Positions 8,158 through 17,931 are shown, counted from the stretch's first letter. The stretch: 64,000 bases of DNA from Leptolyngbya sp. Heron Island J (GCF_000482245.1 NZ_AWNH01000013.1:1-64000), one strand, 5' to 3'. The notes: a model not told the origin generated them from the letters alone. A program made the numbers and translations.

Positions 8158-8226
8158 CTAGTTGGGTGATGCTAAGTCATCGGGCCATTTATACATTGAG
8201 GACATACTACACAGACACACTGCTGT

Positions 8227-8544
8227 ATGGCCTTAGCTACCTCCCCTGCTATCAAAATATCAGGTGGCCTCGCCATCACCCTATTATGGCTGGTTTCTAT
8301 TAACGTTTTTCAGATGAAATTAGCACAGTGGCAGCTTGCACAGTGGCAGCACATGCATACAACGACAATCGATAATTCAGAGCCCTGGCAGGTGAGCACA
8401 CTAGAGATGACAGATGCGGTGTCAATTGATAAGTTCGCGTTCGCGTCATCGCATCCTATGCCATTGTTCTCTCCACAATTATCCAGCCTTGGTTTATACA
8501 ATCGTTATTTCGGTACAACGACAACCCTGCTCTATACTAGATAA
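8227..8544 (+). CDS. Small membrane-anchored protein upstream of the response regulator
   Basis: 105 residues. One N-terminal hydrophobic segment (~12-30, GLAITLLWLVSINVF) then a polar region with a short duplication LAQWQLAQWQ. No family recognised. It has palindrome copy 1 upstream and ends 54 bases before the response regulator on the same strand, so the two are probably co-transcribed. Inference: an envelope protein tied to the two-component system encoded next door. The gene call rests on the start, the membrane segment and the context. Confidence 0.55.
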   Translation: MALATSPAIKISGGLAITLLWLVSINVFQMKLAQWQLAQWQHMHTTTIDNSEPWQVSTLEMTDAVSIDKFAFASSHPMPLFSPQLSSLGLYNRYFGTTTTLLYTR

Positions 8545-8598
8545 TCAGGCGCAAAGCAAGAATGCTAAGAATTCTCTTAGTCAATGTTATAGATTTTT

Positions 8599-9237
8599 AT
8601 GCCGCTCACAGTTTTAATTGTTGAAGATGACCCCATGATGCGTTTGGGCCTTACCCACTCCCTAGCACAAAAAAATACTGTCACCGTGATTGGTGAAGCT
8701 AGTGATGGTTATCAAGGGGTGATGATGGCTATATCTCAGCAACCCAGTGTGGTACTCATGGATGTGGGCATGCCCCGGCTTGATGGCATCGCGGCCACTC
8801 AACAGATTAAACAATCATCACCTAACATTCGGGTTGTCATCTTCACCTCCCATACCGATCGCACCGAGGTAATCGCGGCCCTCTCTAGCGGGGCAGATGC
8901 CTACTGTATTAAAGGTACGAATATAGACACCTTGATGCAAGCCATTGAAGTAGCCGCTACTGGCGGCATTTATCTAGACCCTCAGATTGCCCAACAGGTG
9001 ATGACCTGTTTGACGCAGCCCCCATCGACTCCCATTCCCGATCATCCGTTATCGAATCGCGAACTTGAAGTGCTTAAGTTAATCGTTGAAGGGTACAGTA
9101 ACCCAGAAATTGGAGAGAAGTTATTTCTCAGCACTAATACGGTTAAAACCTATGTCAAGGGAATCATGAATAAACTCGTTGTCAATGACCGCGTGCAAGC
9201 CGCTGTACTAGCCTTGAGAAAAGGATGGGTTGACTAA
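8599..9237 (+). CDS. NarL/LuxR-type response regulator
   Basis: 212 residues. The receiver domain has Asp10, Asp11, phosphoacceptor Asp55 (VVLMDVGMP), Thr83 and Lys105 all present. A C-terminal LuxR-type HTH (~148-208) reads LSNRELEVLKLIVEGYSNPE then STNTVKTYVKGIMNKL. It should be a phosphorylation-dependent DNA-binding regulator. Its last 30 bases overlap the 3' end of the convergent histidine kinase gene (9208-10575), its probable partner. Confidence 0.93.
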   Translation: MPLTVLIVEDDPMMRLGLTHSLAQKNTVTVIGEASDGYQGVMMAISQQPSVVLMDVGMPRLDGIAATQQIKQSSPNIRVVIFTSHTDRTEVIAALSSGADAYCIKGTNIDTLMQAIEVAATGGIYLDPQIAQQVMTCLTQPPSTPIPDHPLSNRELEVLKLIVEGYSNPEIGEKLFLSTNTVKTYVKGIMNKLVVNDRVQAAVLALRKGWVD

Positions 9238-10575
9238 CGGTAGCGTAAACCAAAAGGTACTGCCCTGGCCCAGATTAGAGTCAACACCAATCATGCCACC
9301 GTGGGCCTCAATAATTTGCTGGGCAATGTGCAGCCCTAGACCAATACTTAAATGACGACGGCGATGGCCTTGGGAATATAAGCTAAAAATTTGTGCACAT
9401 TGTTCAGCTGTCATCCCCACACCGTTATCTCCCACAGAGCAGCGTATATGAGATTGAGGAACAGACTGGATCGATGCCTTTATCCAAATTACAATACCTG
9501 GCGGATTATGGTTTAGAGCATTGATGATCAGGTTATGAAAGACTCTCCACAGCTGAGTATGATCACCAGAAATTGTTGGTAGCTCTTTTGATAGCTGATT
9601 TTCTACTGTAATATTAGATTCTCTTAGGTGCGGCGCTAATTCTTGACAAACTGCCTCGACTAGAGGATGGAGCGCTACTTGCTGCCGTTGTAAAACCAGA
9701 CCTTGAAGATTGTTATTGTGGGCTTCTAAAAGGCTGTTAATTAAAACCAGCTGTCGTTCGCCACCTGCTAACATTTGCTCTAACAGCGACCGTGGCATCG
9801 GAATCGTGTCACCAGGCTGCGTGAGCAAGCTTTTGAGTAACAGCTGAGTCCCCGTGACTGGATTACGCAAATCATGGGAAACCGCATGCAAAAATGTCTG
9901 GATTTCTTGACGAGCCTCAAACTCTTTGTAACGCAACCGCTCGTAGAGATAGACGGACAGATCAGCTACAACACAAACCCACAGGAGATAGATATAGGCA
10001 GCGACAGAGCCTAACACCAGGTTAGAGCGTTCTGTTGCATCTTCTGCCCTTAAAAAGGCCACTATGAGTAGCAACATTAAGGGAATTAGCAGCGTGAGTT
10101 GCGATCGCAAATGCAGCTGCCACCGCACAGGTACCACGGTGGACTGGGCTAAAAACACCATGGTCCAAAAGATCACATCTGCATCATCTAGATTACCGGC
10201 AATGACTGCAGCCACCAACAGCGTTAGCGTTAGCCCGGATGACATGCCCCAAAAGATCACTCCTGGATGACGCTTACCCCAGGAGAGCGTCTGTAATCCC
10301 AGGGCAATCGCAAAGACAAGTCCAACCACAGCATCAACAACAAAATTATATTGTTGACTCCGCTCGGGACCCCAGAACAAGATCCAAGATTCCAACAAAA
10401 CAAAACTGATGAGCACAAATGAAAATAGCCAAATCAGTAATCTCAGACGCTGATGAAAAAAGCGTCGTCGCCACTGCTTGTAAACATTCAGCACACTAGG
10501 TGATTGAGTTGACCCATTAAAGTAGCGACGCCACCAACTATGCAAATGCTCTAACAAGACGTACCCCCACGACAT
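9208..10575 (-). CDS. Membrane sensor histidine kinase
   Basis: 455 residues. About six transmembrane segments between 46 and 210 (for example LIWLFSFVLISFVLLESWIL), with no periplasmic sensor domain of size. Then a HisKA segment with phosphoacceptor His234 (AVSHDLRNPV) and an HATPase with the N box NLIINALNHNP, G1 GDNGVGM, F-region IFSLYSQGH and G2 GLGLHIAQQIIEAHGG. Known: this 5-6 TM plus kinase layout is common in cyanobacteria. It starts 8 bases after an exported-protein gene, so one transcript is likely. It is tail-to-tail and overlapping with the response regulator. Confidence 0.93.
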   Translation of the reverse strand: MSWGYVLLEHLHSWWRRYFNGSTQSPSVLNVYKQWRRRFFHQRLRLLIWLFSFVLISFVLLESWILFWGPERSQQYNFVVDAVVGLVFAIALGLQTLSWGKRHPGVIFWGMSSGLTLTLLVAAVIAGNLDDADVIFWTMVFLAQSTVVPVRWQLHLRSQLTLLIPLMLLLIVAFLRAEDATERSNLVLGSVAAYIYLLWVCVVADLSVYLYERLRYKEFEARQEIQTFLHAVSHDLRNPVTGTQLLLKSLLTQPGDTIPMPRSLLEQMLAGGERQLVLINSLLEAHNNNLQGLVLQRQQVALHPLVEAVCQELAPHLRESNITVENQLSKELPTISGDHTQLWRVFHNLIINALNHNPPGIVIWIKASIQSVPQSHIRCSVGDNGVGMTAEQCAQIFSLYSQGHRRRHLSIGLGLHIAQQIIEAHGGMIGVDSNLGQGSTFWFTLPLVNPSFSQG

Positions 10576-10583
10576 CTGGCCGC

Positions 10584-11150
10584 TTACAACAACGCAAACG
10601 AACTAATAAACCGATTGACATCTGTCTCATCATCGTCGATCGCTAGCAGCAAATAAGCACGTTCCTCAACCAGGTACAATCGCATATCCAGCGTAACTTG
10701 CTCATGACTCCAGCGATAGCGTCGGCCTGGATGCCCGGCCAGGTTAACATCCACTTCTAATGCCTTTAAATCATCTGGATTAAGATCTTCGAATGAGTCT
10801 CTCAGGTAGTCGAGCACAGTATCAGCCCCTTGGTCTAGAAAAGCAGCCGGTAAATCAGAGTACGCCACCATATACTGACCAGTATTGTCAACCCTCTCAA
10901 AGAGATGAATCTCAATAGGTTCACCTTCTATATCATCATCTTCAACGGTCAGTTCAGGAGGGGTCGGAAATGCAATTTCAAATCGCCCTGCGGCTGAGGA
11001 ATAGAGAGAACTCTGAGCAACTTGCCATGGGGCTACGGGTTCATAGGCCATCACTGGTGTGGTCGGCAACATCCCCAAACCGACTACTACAACGATGCCC
11101 TCCATCATCAATCGACGGATAAGTCGAGAACTACGCTGATTCGTATTCAT
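10584..11150 (-). CDS. Exported protein, first gene of the histidine kinase operon
   Basis: 188 residues. Seen: a basic N-terminus, a hydrophobic core (EGIVVVVGLGMLPTTPVMA) and a probable signal-peptidase site after VMA at ~35. The mature part has GRFEIAFPTPPEL and an acidic run VEDDDIEGE, with the fold suggestive of the small PsbP-like or DUF-type exported proteins of cyanobacteria, but I cannot assign a family. Palindrome copy 2 lies 95 bases upstream. Inference: periplasmic or thylakoid-lumen partner or sensor accessory of the kinase encoded downstream. Confidence 0.75.
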   Translation of the reverse strand: MNTNQRSSRLIRRLMMEGIVVVVGLGMLPTTPVMAYEPVAPWQVAQSSLYSSAAGRFEIAFPTPPELTVEDDDIEGEPIEIHLFERVDNTGQYMVAYSDLPAAFLDQGADTVLDYLRDSFEDLNPDDLKALEVDVNLAGHPGRRYRWSHEQVTLDMRLYLVEERAYLLLAIDDDETDVNRFISSFALL

Positions 11151-11553
11151 ATTAATGATTCTCCAAAACTAGTCAGTTAGTCCATAGCTGGCCAACCCGT
11201 CTAAAGCCTAGTTCTGGGAGTGAAAGTCTAACCACACCCATCGCTATCACCCGATCGGGTGATTCTTATCTGAGCAGCTTTGATACAAACAGAAAATCAA
11301 ACATTAGCTCTATCTGCCCCAGAATATCTTTTCTTGGAATAAAGCAAACCCATAGGTACTCATACCCGTGTCACGGTTGTCCCGTCACAGATTTAAAGTT
11401 GCCTTGAATGGGCCTGATTCTATAGAATGTTAGACTGCACAAGTTTTATATGGGTCAAAGAAGGAGACTGGGCCGCATAAACCGTTTTCACGTTTAGGAC
11501 TGTGTCCAAAACGTATTCAAAGAACGATTTATCTGGGCCTGAGCAAAACTACT
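11151..11553. other. Divergent intergenic region before rplI
   Basis: Holds palindrome copy 2 and the rplI leader. TTCTATAGAATG near 11420 is palindromic and may overlap the rplI promoter. No gene seen. Confidence 0.4.
11246..11263. promoter_or_regulatory. Palindrome copy 2 (perfect 18-bp, ATCACCCGATCGGGTGAT)
   Basis: Perfectly self-complementary over 18 bases, 95 bases upstream of the exported-protein/kinase operon. Same element as 8140-8157 and 17932-17949. The other gene in reach, rplI, begins 290 bases to the right. Confidence 0.65.
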
Positions 11554-12006
11554 ATGGCAAAACGGGTTCAGTTAGTTCTAAGTCAAGACATTAGCAAGCT
11601 GGGTAAGGAAGGCGACCTCGTCGAAGTAGCACCTGGCTATGCTCGCAATTATTTGCTGCCTCGCGGGTTGGGCTACCGGGCCACTCCCGGTGTGCTCAAG
11701 CAGGTGGAACGTCGTCGCGAAGAAGAGCGTCAGCGTCTAGAGCAGATTAAAAATGATGCGGAAGCGATGAAGACTGCGATCGCAACCATCGGTCTCTTCA
11801 CCATCAAGAAAGAAGTCGGCGAAAACGACGCCATTTTTGGTACCGTCACCGCAGACGAAGTCGCCGAACTGATCAAGACCAACACCAGCAAAGACATCGA
11901 TAAGCGCGACATTGAAGTGCCCCCCATCAACAAACTGGGCGAGTACACCGTCCTAGTCAAGCTTCATAGTGAAGTCACAGCTGAGCTGCGGCTTCGAGTT
12001 GCCTAA
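11554..12006 (+). CDS. rplI: 50S ribosomal protein L9
   Basis: 150 residues, usual length. The N-terminal domain MAKRVQLVLSQDISKLGKEG and GYARNYLLPRGLG is diagnostic; a long charged linker helix (~50-75) and a C-terminal domain follow (FGTVTADEVAELI, then KLGEYTVLVKLH). L9 binds 23S rRNA near the L1 stalk. Next gene on the strand is dnaB, a pairing common in cyanobacteria, although the gap here is 534 bases with its own terminator, so the two may be separate units. Confidence 0.97.
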   Translation: MAKRVQLVLSQDISKLGKEGDLVEVAPGYARNYLLPRGLGYRATPGVLKQVERRREEERQRLEQIKNDAEAMKTAIATIGLFTIKKEVGENDAIFGTVTADEVAELIKTNTSKDIDKRDIEVPPINKLGEYTVLVKLHSEVTAELRLRVA

Positions 12007-12540
12007 ATCAGCCATACAGCTGCAGGCATCAAAACTCTATGCCTCCAAATGACACCCTCATAACTCAAACTAGCCCTGGGTTTCTCGCCAACTCTGGGGC
12101 TTTTTTGTGAGTTTCCATCCTTCACCATTCCTCCAGCAATACTTAAGGGTGGCCAAGTTTTTACAGGATCATATTGACCGTCTGGCACACTGAATCATAA
12201 CAACTTTGAGACGATATAATACAAATGAACTATTTTAGTTTTATCAGCGTTCCCCAGGGAGCATTTACACTTTTATCTACATGTAGCGTCATCATCTTAT
12301 CCTTAACGCTATATTTGGATTATTAAACCACTCATTGTCGGGAGCGGTATCAGTGCAACCTGGCTACCTAGCATACGCTTCAAACATTTGACCGCTGCTG
12401 ATTTAGAGGATGAATCGATCGGTGAGCAACGCTAGACACCGATATCGTCAAGACAAAATCATCCCGAGGATCCGCAACGCCAAAATTTTTATACCACCTG
12501 CCACTCCCTAGCCCCATTATCCTGTTGCCTGAAGGTCATC
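12007..12540. other. rplI-dnaB intergenic region
   Basis: 534 bases without a complete gene. TATAAT at 12215-12220 is a candidate -10. A stretch from ~12379 reads FKHLTAADLEDESIGEQR-stop and is similar to a stretch at 27519 (FYRYLAVADLEDEPV), suggesting two remnants of one gene family. Confidence 0.45.
12072..12106 (+). terminator. Probable rplI terminator
   Basis: AGCCC pairs with GGGCT across a long loop, followed by TTTTTT. The stem is short, but position and T run fit. Confidence 0.5.
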
Positions 12541-13890
12541 ATGGCTCAAGAACACAAATTTCAAGCAGAATTTGATCGTCTCCCCCCTCAGAACATTGAT
12601 GCTGAAGAAGCTATTTTAGGAGGCATCTTGCTAGACCCGGAAGCCATCGGGCGCGTCACCGAAATCTTGGTCCCCGAGGCGTTTTATATTGCGGGTCATC
12701 GCGAAATATACCGGGCAGCCATTGAACTACAGGCCAAGGGAAAACCCACCGATCTAACCACTTTAGCCTCCTGGCTCAAAGACCATAACCTACTGGAAAA
12801 AGCCGGGGGTCAGGCTCGGCTGGCCCAGCTGTTTGACCGTACCATCAGTGCTGCCAATATTGACCAGTACGCCAAACTGGTGATGGACAAATATACCCGC
12901 CGTAAGCTTATCCAAATTGGCGGCGAAATTGCCCAGCTCGGCTACGAAACTGAGAGCCCGTTAGAAACCGTCCTGGATCACTCTGAGCAAAAAATCTTTG
13001 GCATTACTCAGGAACGACCCCAGCAAGGTCTTACCGCTACATCAGATATCCTCACCGAAACCTTTGATGATATTGAACAGCGCTCCATGGGCATGGTGCT
13101 ACCCGGTTTGTCCTGTGGTTTCTATGATCTCGACGCCATGACCCAGGGTTTTCAGCGGTCTGACCTGATCATCGCCGCTGGGAGACCAGCAATGGGCAAA
13201 ACCAGCTTCGTTTTGAACGTAGCTCGCAATATCGCTGGCGGGCATAAGCAGCCGATTGCTATCTTTAGCTTAGAGATGTCAAAACAGCAGCTGGTGTATC
13301 GTCTGCTGTCAGCAGAAGCCAGAATTGAAAGCGGACGCCTACGCACAGGACGCATCGGTCAGCATGAGTGGGAACCCCTGGGTCACGCCATCAGCTCTCT
13401 TTCGCAGATTCCTATTTTTATCGATGATACTCCCAATATCTCAGTCACAGAGATGCGCTCTAAGTGTCGCCGACTCAAAGCAGAAAATGGCGGAGCATTA
13501 GGTTTAATCCTGATCGACTACCTCCAGCTGATGGAGGGCAGCAGCGATAACCGTGTGCAAGAACTTTCAAAAATCACTCGTTCGTTAAAAGGTCTCGCCC
13601 GAGAATTAAACGTTCCAATTATTTCTCTCTCCCAGCTCAGTCGTGGCGTAGAATCAAGAACTAATAAGCGTCCGATGATGTCTGATCTTCGTGAAAGTGG
13701 CAGTATAGAACAGGATGCAGATTTGATTATGATGCTGTATCGAGAAGAGTATTACGATCCGGATACGCCTGATCGAGGTCTCGCAGAAGTTATTATTGCA
13801 AAGCATCGTAATGGCCCAACCGGTACAGTAAAACTGTTGTTTGAGCCGCAGTATACTCTCTTTAGAAATCTGGCAAAACCAAATTCATAA
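12541..13890 (+). CDS. dnaB: Replicative DNA helicase DnaB, intein-free
   Basis: 449 residues. N-terminal domain (PPQNIDAEEAILGGILLDPE) for primase interaction, then a RecA-like core with Walker A AAGRPAMGKTSFVLN (~218), FSLEMSKQQL, Walker B LGLILIDYLQLM and SLRESG-type motif DLRESGSIEQDADLI. Hexameric 5'-3' helicase of the replisome. No intein interrupts the Walker region or other motifs, whereas some cyanobacterial dnaB genes carry inteins. It converges with era, 14 bases apart. Confidence 0.98.
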   Translation: MAQEHKFQAEFDRLPPQNIDAEEAILGGILLDPEAIGRVTEILVPEAFYIAGHREIYRAAIELQAKGKPTDLTTLASWLKDHNLLEKAGGQARLAQLFDRTISAANIDQYAKLVMDKYTRRKLIQIGGEIAQLGYETESPLETVLDHSEQKIFGITQERPQQGLTATSDILTETFDDIEQRSMGMVLPGLSCGFYDLDAMTQGFQRSDLIIAAGRPAMGKTSFVLNVARNIAGGHKQPIAIFSLEMSKQQLVYRLLSAEARIESGRLRTGRIGQHEWEPLGHAISSLSQIPIFIDDTPNISVTEMRSKCRRLKAENGGALGLILIDYLQLMEGSSDNRVQELSKITRSLKGLARELNVPIISLSQLSRGVESRTNKRPMMSDLRESGSIEQDADLIMMLYREEYYDPDTPDRGLAEVIIAKHRNGPTGTVKLLFEPQYTLFRNLAKPNS

Positions 13891-13904
13891 CGTTGAGAAG
13901 AGAA

Positions 13905-14837
13905 TTATTCTTCAACACGATAACCAAGTTCTGCCAGGTGCGATCGCGACTGTCGCCACCGCGACTGCACCTTCACAAACACCTCTAGATACACCTTACC
14001 CGCAATCAGCTTTTGCATTTGCTCACGGGCAGCGGTGTTGATTACCTTCATCATCGAACCCTTTTTGCCAATCAAAATCCCCTTTTGAGAATTGCGTTCC
14101 ACAAAAACCGTAGCCAGAACATTCGTAATCGTAGGAGTTTCTTCTACCCGCTCAATCGCTACCGCTACGGAATGAGGCACTTCCTCACGCGTATGTAACA
14201 ACACCTGTTCGCGAATCAGCTCGCCCATAATAAACCGCTCTGGCTGATCTGTAACCAAATCAGGCGGATAGTAATAAGGACCAACATCAAGCCGTTCAAT
14301 CAAGCTGGTCTTCAAAGCATCCAGTCCTGTCTCTGTTACCGCCGAGAACTTACAAACGGGCCAGCCATTTTCCTCAGCCAAAGCCTGATAGCTAATATCA
14401 ATCATCTGGGCCTTCGTCTCAGACTGCAGATCAGCTTTGTTAATACCCAAAATAATAGGTACCTCACTACGTTTCAGCAAATCTGCAATAAACAGATCGC
14501 CACGGCCCAGCTCACTAGTACCATCCACAACAAACAACGTCACATCCACGGAATTAATCGCAATGCGGGCATTTTTCACCAGCACTTTGCCCAGCTCGTG
14601 GTGAGGCTTATGAATCCCAGGAGTGTCCACAAAAATCACCTGTGCCTTGGGCAGCGTCATCACACCACGGAGTCGATTGCGAGTCGTCTGTGCCACTGGC
14701 GAGGTGATCGCAATCTTTTGCCCCACCATCGTATTCATTAGCGTTGACTTACCTACATTGGGACGTCCCACAATCCCAACAAATCCGGAACGAAACCCCG
14801 GTGGCGGTGTTGGGGTTCCCCCCAGCTCAATGGTCAT
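13905..14837 (-). CDS. era: GTPase Era
   Basis: 310 residues. G1 GRPNVGKSTLMN, G2-G3 FVDTPGIHKPHHEL, G4 NKAD, G5 SAV, and a C-terminal KH domain with GSMMKVINTAAREQMQKLI. Era binds the 3' end of 16S rRNA and helps assemble the 30S subunit. A Pro/Gly-rich N-terminus (GGTPTPPPGF) precedes the G domain. The start ATG 14837 lies 60 bases past the yjbQ stop, same strand. Confidence 0.97.
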   Translation of the reverse strand: MTIELGGTPTPPPGFRSGFVGIVGRPNVGKSTLMNTMVGQKIAITSPVAQTTRNRLRGVMTLPKAQVIFVDTPGIHKPHHELGKVLVKNARIAINSVDVTLFVVDGTSELGRGDLFIADLLKRSEVPIILGINKADLQSETKAQMIDISYQALAEENGWPVCKFSAVTETGLDALKTSLIERLDVGPYYYPPDLVTDQPERFIMGELIREQVLLHTREEVPHSVAVAIERVEETPTITNVLATVFVERNSQKGILIGKKGSMMKVINTAAREQMQKLIAGKVYLEVFVKVQSRWRQSRSHLAELGYRVEE

Positions 14838-14897
14838 GCTTGTCTTATCACTACTAACTACTAACTATTTCTCATGGATCGGTAGGTCGTGCCCACC

Positions 14898-15338
14898 CTA
14901 GGCTTCACCGGTAATATGAATCACAACATCACGGCGATAGCCATGGCTACGGTGTTCCCACAGGTAAATTCCCTGCCAGGTACCCAATGCCAACCGACCA
15001 TTCATAATGGGAATTTGCTCTGAAGTATGGGTTAATGCCGTCCGTAAATGGGCAGGCATATCATCGGGGCCCTCAGCACTGTGATGGTAATCGTTTCCCT
15101 CTGGGACCAGTTTGGCCAAAAAGTTTTCCATATCCACCAGCACATCAGGATCAGCATTTTCCTGAATCACCAAACTTGCTGAAGTGTGACGTAAAAACAA
15201 GCAACATAGTCCAATTCTCACCCGAGATTCACGCACAGCATCCTGTACTTGCATCGTAAAGCGCTGTAGGGATTTAGGACGGGTGTGTAGCGTTAGCACC
15301 GTCTGATAATGCACAGATGTTGACTTGGTAGGAGTCAT
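14898..15338 (-). CDS. YjbQ family protein (UPF0047)
   Basis: 146 residues, usual length. Diagnostic stretches: FLRHTSASLVIQENADPDV, NDYHHSAEGPDDMPAHLR, and GTWQGIYLWEHR. Known: the YjbQ family has weak thiamine-phosphate synthase activity and conserved His/Asp residues that bind metal; the true role is uncertain. Probably transcribed with era (60-base gap). Confidence 0.93.
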   Translation of the reverse strand: MTPTKSTSVHYQTVLTLHTRPKSLQRFTMQVQDAVRESRVRIGLCCLFLRHTSASLVIQENADPDVLVDMENFLAKLVPEGNDYHHSAEGPDDMPAHLRTALTHTSEQIPIMNGRLALGTWQGIYLWEHRSHGYRRDVVIHITGEA

Positions 15339-15565
15339 GGTGATGCCCTCTGAAATAAAGACTCATCATGCTTTTCAGCATAGAGCAGGACTTATATCAC
15401 GTCCAAGCTACATCCTATAATTTCCCTTAAGTTAAAACGGCTGGACGTAAACCAAGCCTAGTCCAGAGTACCTGGGTTGGTGATAAACAACCTAAAGTTT
15501 TCACGGAGTCAAGTTGTATCAATTACCAAGCCGGGCATCTTGAACATACAGCTACCTGGTGATTT

Positions 15566-16663
15566 ATGCTGCTTCCAAGCCCCATTATTGTCATCATGCA
15601 GGGAGTGCCCGCATGGAATCATTGGCGGCAGATGCAAGCACCTGACACAGCAGCTCCCCAGCTGAGAGAGGCTCTGTTGATCCGTGCCAAACTGTCCAGG
15701 ATTGATCTTAGTCAAATAGACTGCTGCATCAGTAATTTCTCGGGAGCTACTTTATCTCACGCAGACCTTTCCCAAGCCATTTTCTACACCGCTAATTTAT
15801 CTCAGGCCAGATTAGACTGTGCCAGATTACCAGGGGTGGACATGCGTGAAGCAAATTTAAGGGATGCCAGTCTCGTTAAAGTGCAGGGCCAGCACACTAA
15901 TTTTGCTATGGCAGATTTGCAGGGTAGCCAACTCAGAGAAGCGATTTTGACCGACAGTAACTTTTGCGAGGCCTCCTTAGTAGAGGTTGATGGCTGTATG
16001 GCCCAGCTTAGTCAGTGCAATCTTAGCTATACCAACCTAAAAAATAGCCTTTTTTACACAGCTGATCTGCAGCACGCAAACCTGAGGCAGGCAAATCTAA
16101 CGGCAGCAGATTTTCGAGAAGCTAATCTGACTCAGGCACTTTTAGAAGATATTAATGGCTGTCAAACAAGTTTTGCCAGGGCCATTTTAGACCGCGCTGT
16201 GCTGACGGGAGCATTGCTCAAATCAGCTAATTTTACGATGGCCAATTTGCAGCTTACTATTCTCAATCAGGCCAACCTCAGCCATGCCCAGCTTAAAAAC
16301 GCCATTTTGACGGAGGCGAGCCTAGTGGGAGCAACACTTGACCGGGCACAGTTGCAAAATAGCAATATGGCACAAACAGATTGTCGCAACGCCCGGTTTA
16401 GGGAAGCCAATCTAGACAATGTAAATCTGCAAGGGGCTGACCTCAGCGGGGCCAATCTGAGTAAAGCTGGGTTACTAGGGAGCTGTCTCAGAGATGTCAA
16501 CTTGAGCAATGCTGACCTTAGCTATGTTGACCTACGCCAAACTGAACTAACTGGCGCAGATTTAAGCCAGGCTATTTTGACGGGAACTCAGCTACCACAA
16601 GGGTACCAGTGCACCAAGTCTCAGGTCAGCAATACTGGGGTTTATAGGTGGCAAGCGGCTTAA
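15566..16663 (+). CDS. Pentapeptide-repeat protein
   Basis: 365 residues. From ~40 to the end almost every fifth residue is Leu or Phe in A(D/N/S)Lxx units (for example ADLSQAIFYTANLSQA, ADLSGANLSKAG), expected to form a right-handed quadrilateral beta-helix. Opening residues MLLPSPIIVI may be spurious; MQGVPAWNHW at 15596 is an alternative start. The function of most such proteins is unknown. No signal peptide or kinase domain. Convergent with the glycosyltransferase gene. Confidence 0.9.
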   Translation: MLLPSPIIVIMQGVPAWNHWRQMQAPDTAAPQLREALLIRAKLSRIDLSQIDCCISNFSGATLSHADLSQAIFYTANLSQARLDCARLPGVDMREANLRDASLVKVQGQHTNFAMADLQGSQLREAILTDSNFCEASLVEVDGCMAQLSQCNLSYTNLKNSLFYTADLQHANLRQANLTAADFREANLTQALLEDINGCQTSFARAILDRAVLTGALLKSANFTMANLQLTILNQANLSHAQLKNAILTEASLVGATLDRAQLQNSNMAQTDCRNARFREANLDNVNLQGADLSGANLSKAGLLGSCLRDVNLSNADLSYVDLRQTELTGADLSQAILTGTQLPQGYQCTKSQVSNTGVYRWQAA

Positions 16664-16741
16664 GAGGTCAGAGGCAGGAGATGTTGGCTACATATACCCG
16701 TAGATGCGGCTCTTAATACCATGCACCGCTGCTTCGATGAG

Positions 16742-17815
16742 TCAGCTCAAATAATCGCTGATGGCATTCGCGATCGCAGCATTCCCATCCGTGGCCAGTT
16801 TCTCTCCTTTGGGGGGTACCAGCGGTTGCTCTAAAAACGACCAATCTCCGCCAAAAAAGGCCTCACTGTTTAGGAGTTGATGATGGGCATGGCGTTGAAT
16901 ACCATCCAGCAGCAACTGCGCCTCAGCAAACCCCTCACGGGGCAAGGTCACCACTCCTCGCTCCAAACGACAGGCTTCCGCAAAGGTGCTATAGCCGGGT
17001 TTAGAAACAACGCGATCGCACAGCACCATCATGTCCGCAGGTCGCAACGATAGATCGACAATCTTAATCAGATTGGGTAACTCTGGCGCTTGTCGATCAA
17101 AGGTCAGAAACTGCCAGTCAGGATAGGCCCGTAACGCTTTTTCATAGGGAATTTTCGCCAGACCCAAACCGCCAAAGGTGAGAAGCACCGTGAGATCGCT
17201 GGGGGTGGTAATCCCAAATCGCTCACGTATCGCCTCGGCCGTCAGCTTGGGCGTACCGCCGGTCAGCCCCACATCAAGAATGTTGGGAAAAGCCGTCATC
17301 GCCTCATGAAAAGGGAGTCGAAACATGCGATCGCACTCCCTAAAACAAGCCGCAATCCAATCCGCAATTGCCTCAAATTCACCACCCCAGGGTCGATAAA
17401 TAAAGTCCCACCCAAAATTACCCATCATCCAACAGGGCAGATCTACCGCCTTAGCTAGCTGGGTCAGTAGGGGAGGAATATCTCCTAAGATCAGACCAAC
17501 CCCTGTATTTTTAATAAACTCAATCTCAGGTGCCAGAATCTCATCTTGATGATCACGGATCCATTTAAGCTTCTCTAACGTGGCCGCCTTATCCATCGTC
17601 AAGCTATCGCTTTGTAGCACACCAATATCAAAACTTACTGGCCGATAGGTGACCCGCTCAGGTTGCAAATAGGATTGCAATAGCCATTGAGGAGCCGTCG
17701 TTGCCAGAATAATCTCCACATCTGGACGGATCTGTTGCAATGTCAATAACACCGATGCAGCACGAGTGGAATGGCCAAAGCCATGGTTAGTAATGGCGAC
17801 ATAAAGCCTAGGCAT
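16742..17815 (-). CDS. GT-B glycosyltransferase-like protein
   Basis: 357 residues. The opening MPRLYVAITNHGFGHSTRAA carries the HGxGHxxR glycine loop typical of MurG/UGT-type glycosyltransferases. The C-terminal half has LLTFGGLGL and a nucleotide-sugar site region (VVSKPGYSTFAEACRLERGVV, then PREGFAEAQLLLDGI). It resembles bacterial relatives of the arabinokinase N-terminal domain. Donor and acceptor cannot be told. It is divergent from the exported-protein gene at 18007. Confidence 0.8.
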   Translation of the reverse strand: MPRLYVAITNHGFGHSTRAASVLLTLQQIRPDVEIILATTAPQWLLQSYLQPERVTYRPVSFDIGVLQSDSLTMDKAATLEKLKWIRDHQDEILAPEIEFIKNTGVGLILGDIPPLLTQLAKAVDLPCWMMGNFGWDFIYRPWGGEFEAIADWIAACFRECDRMFRLPFHEAMTAFPNILDVGLTGGTPKLTAEAIRERFGITTPSDLTVLLTFGGLGLAKIPYEKALRAYPDWQFLTFDRQAPELPNLIKIVDLSLRPADMMVLCDRVVSKPGYSTFAEACRLERGVVTLPREGFAEAQLLLDGIQRHAHHQLLNSEAFFGGDWSFLEQPLVPPKGEKLATDGNAAIANAISDYLS

Positions 17816-17931
17816 AAAACAAATGCTCCTAAAAACAAGCGGAATAGCTTCAACCCAAACAGCTGCCCCTGCATACTTCTGATTAACCTTTACGTCACCT
17901 CAAGTGACTTCACTCGATCTGGGGTATGGAA

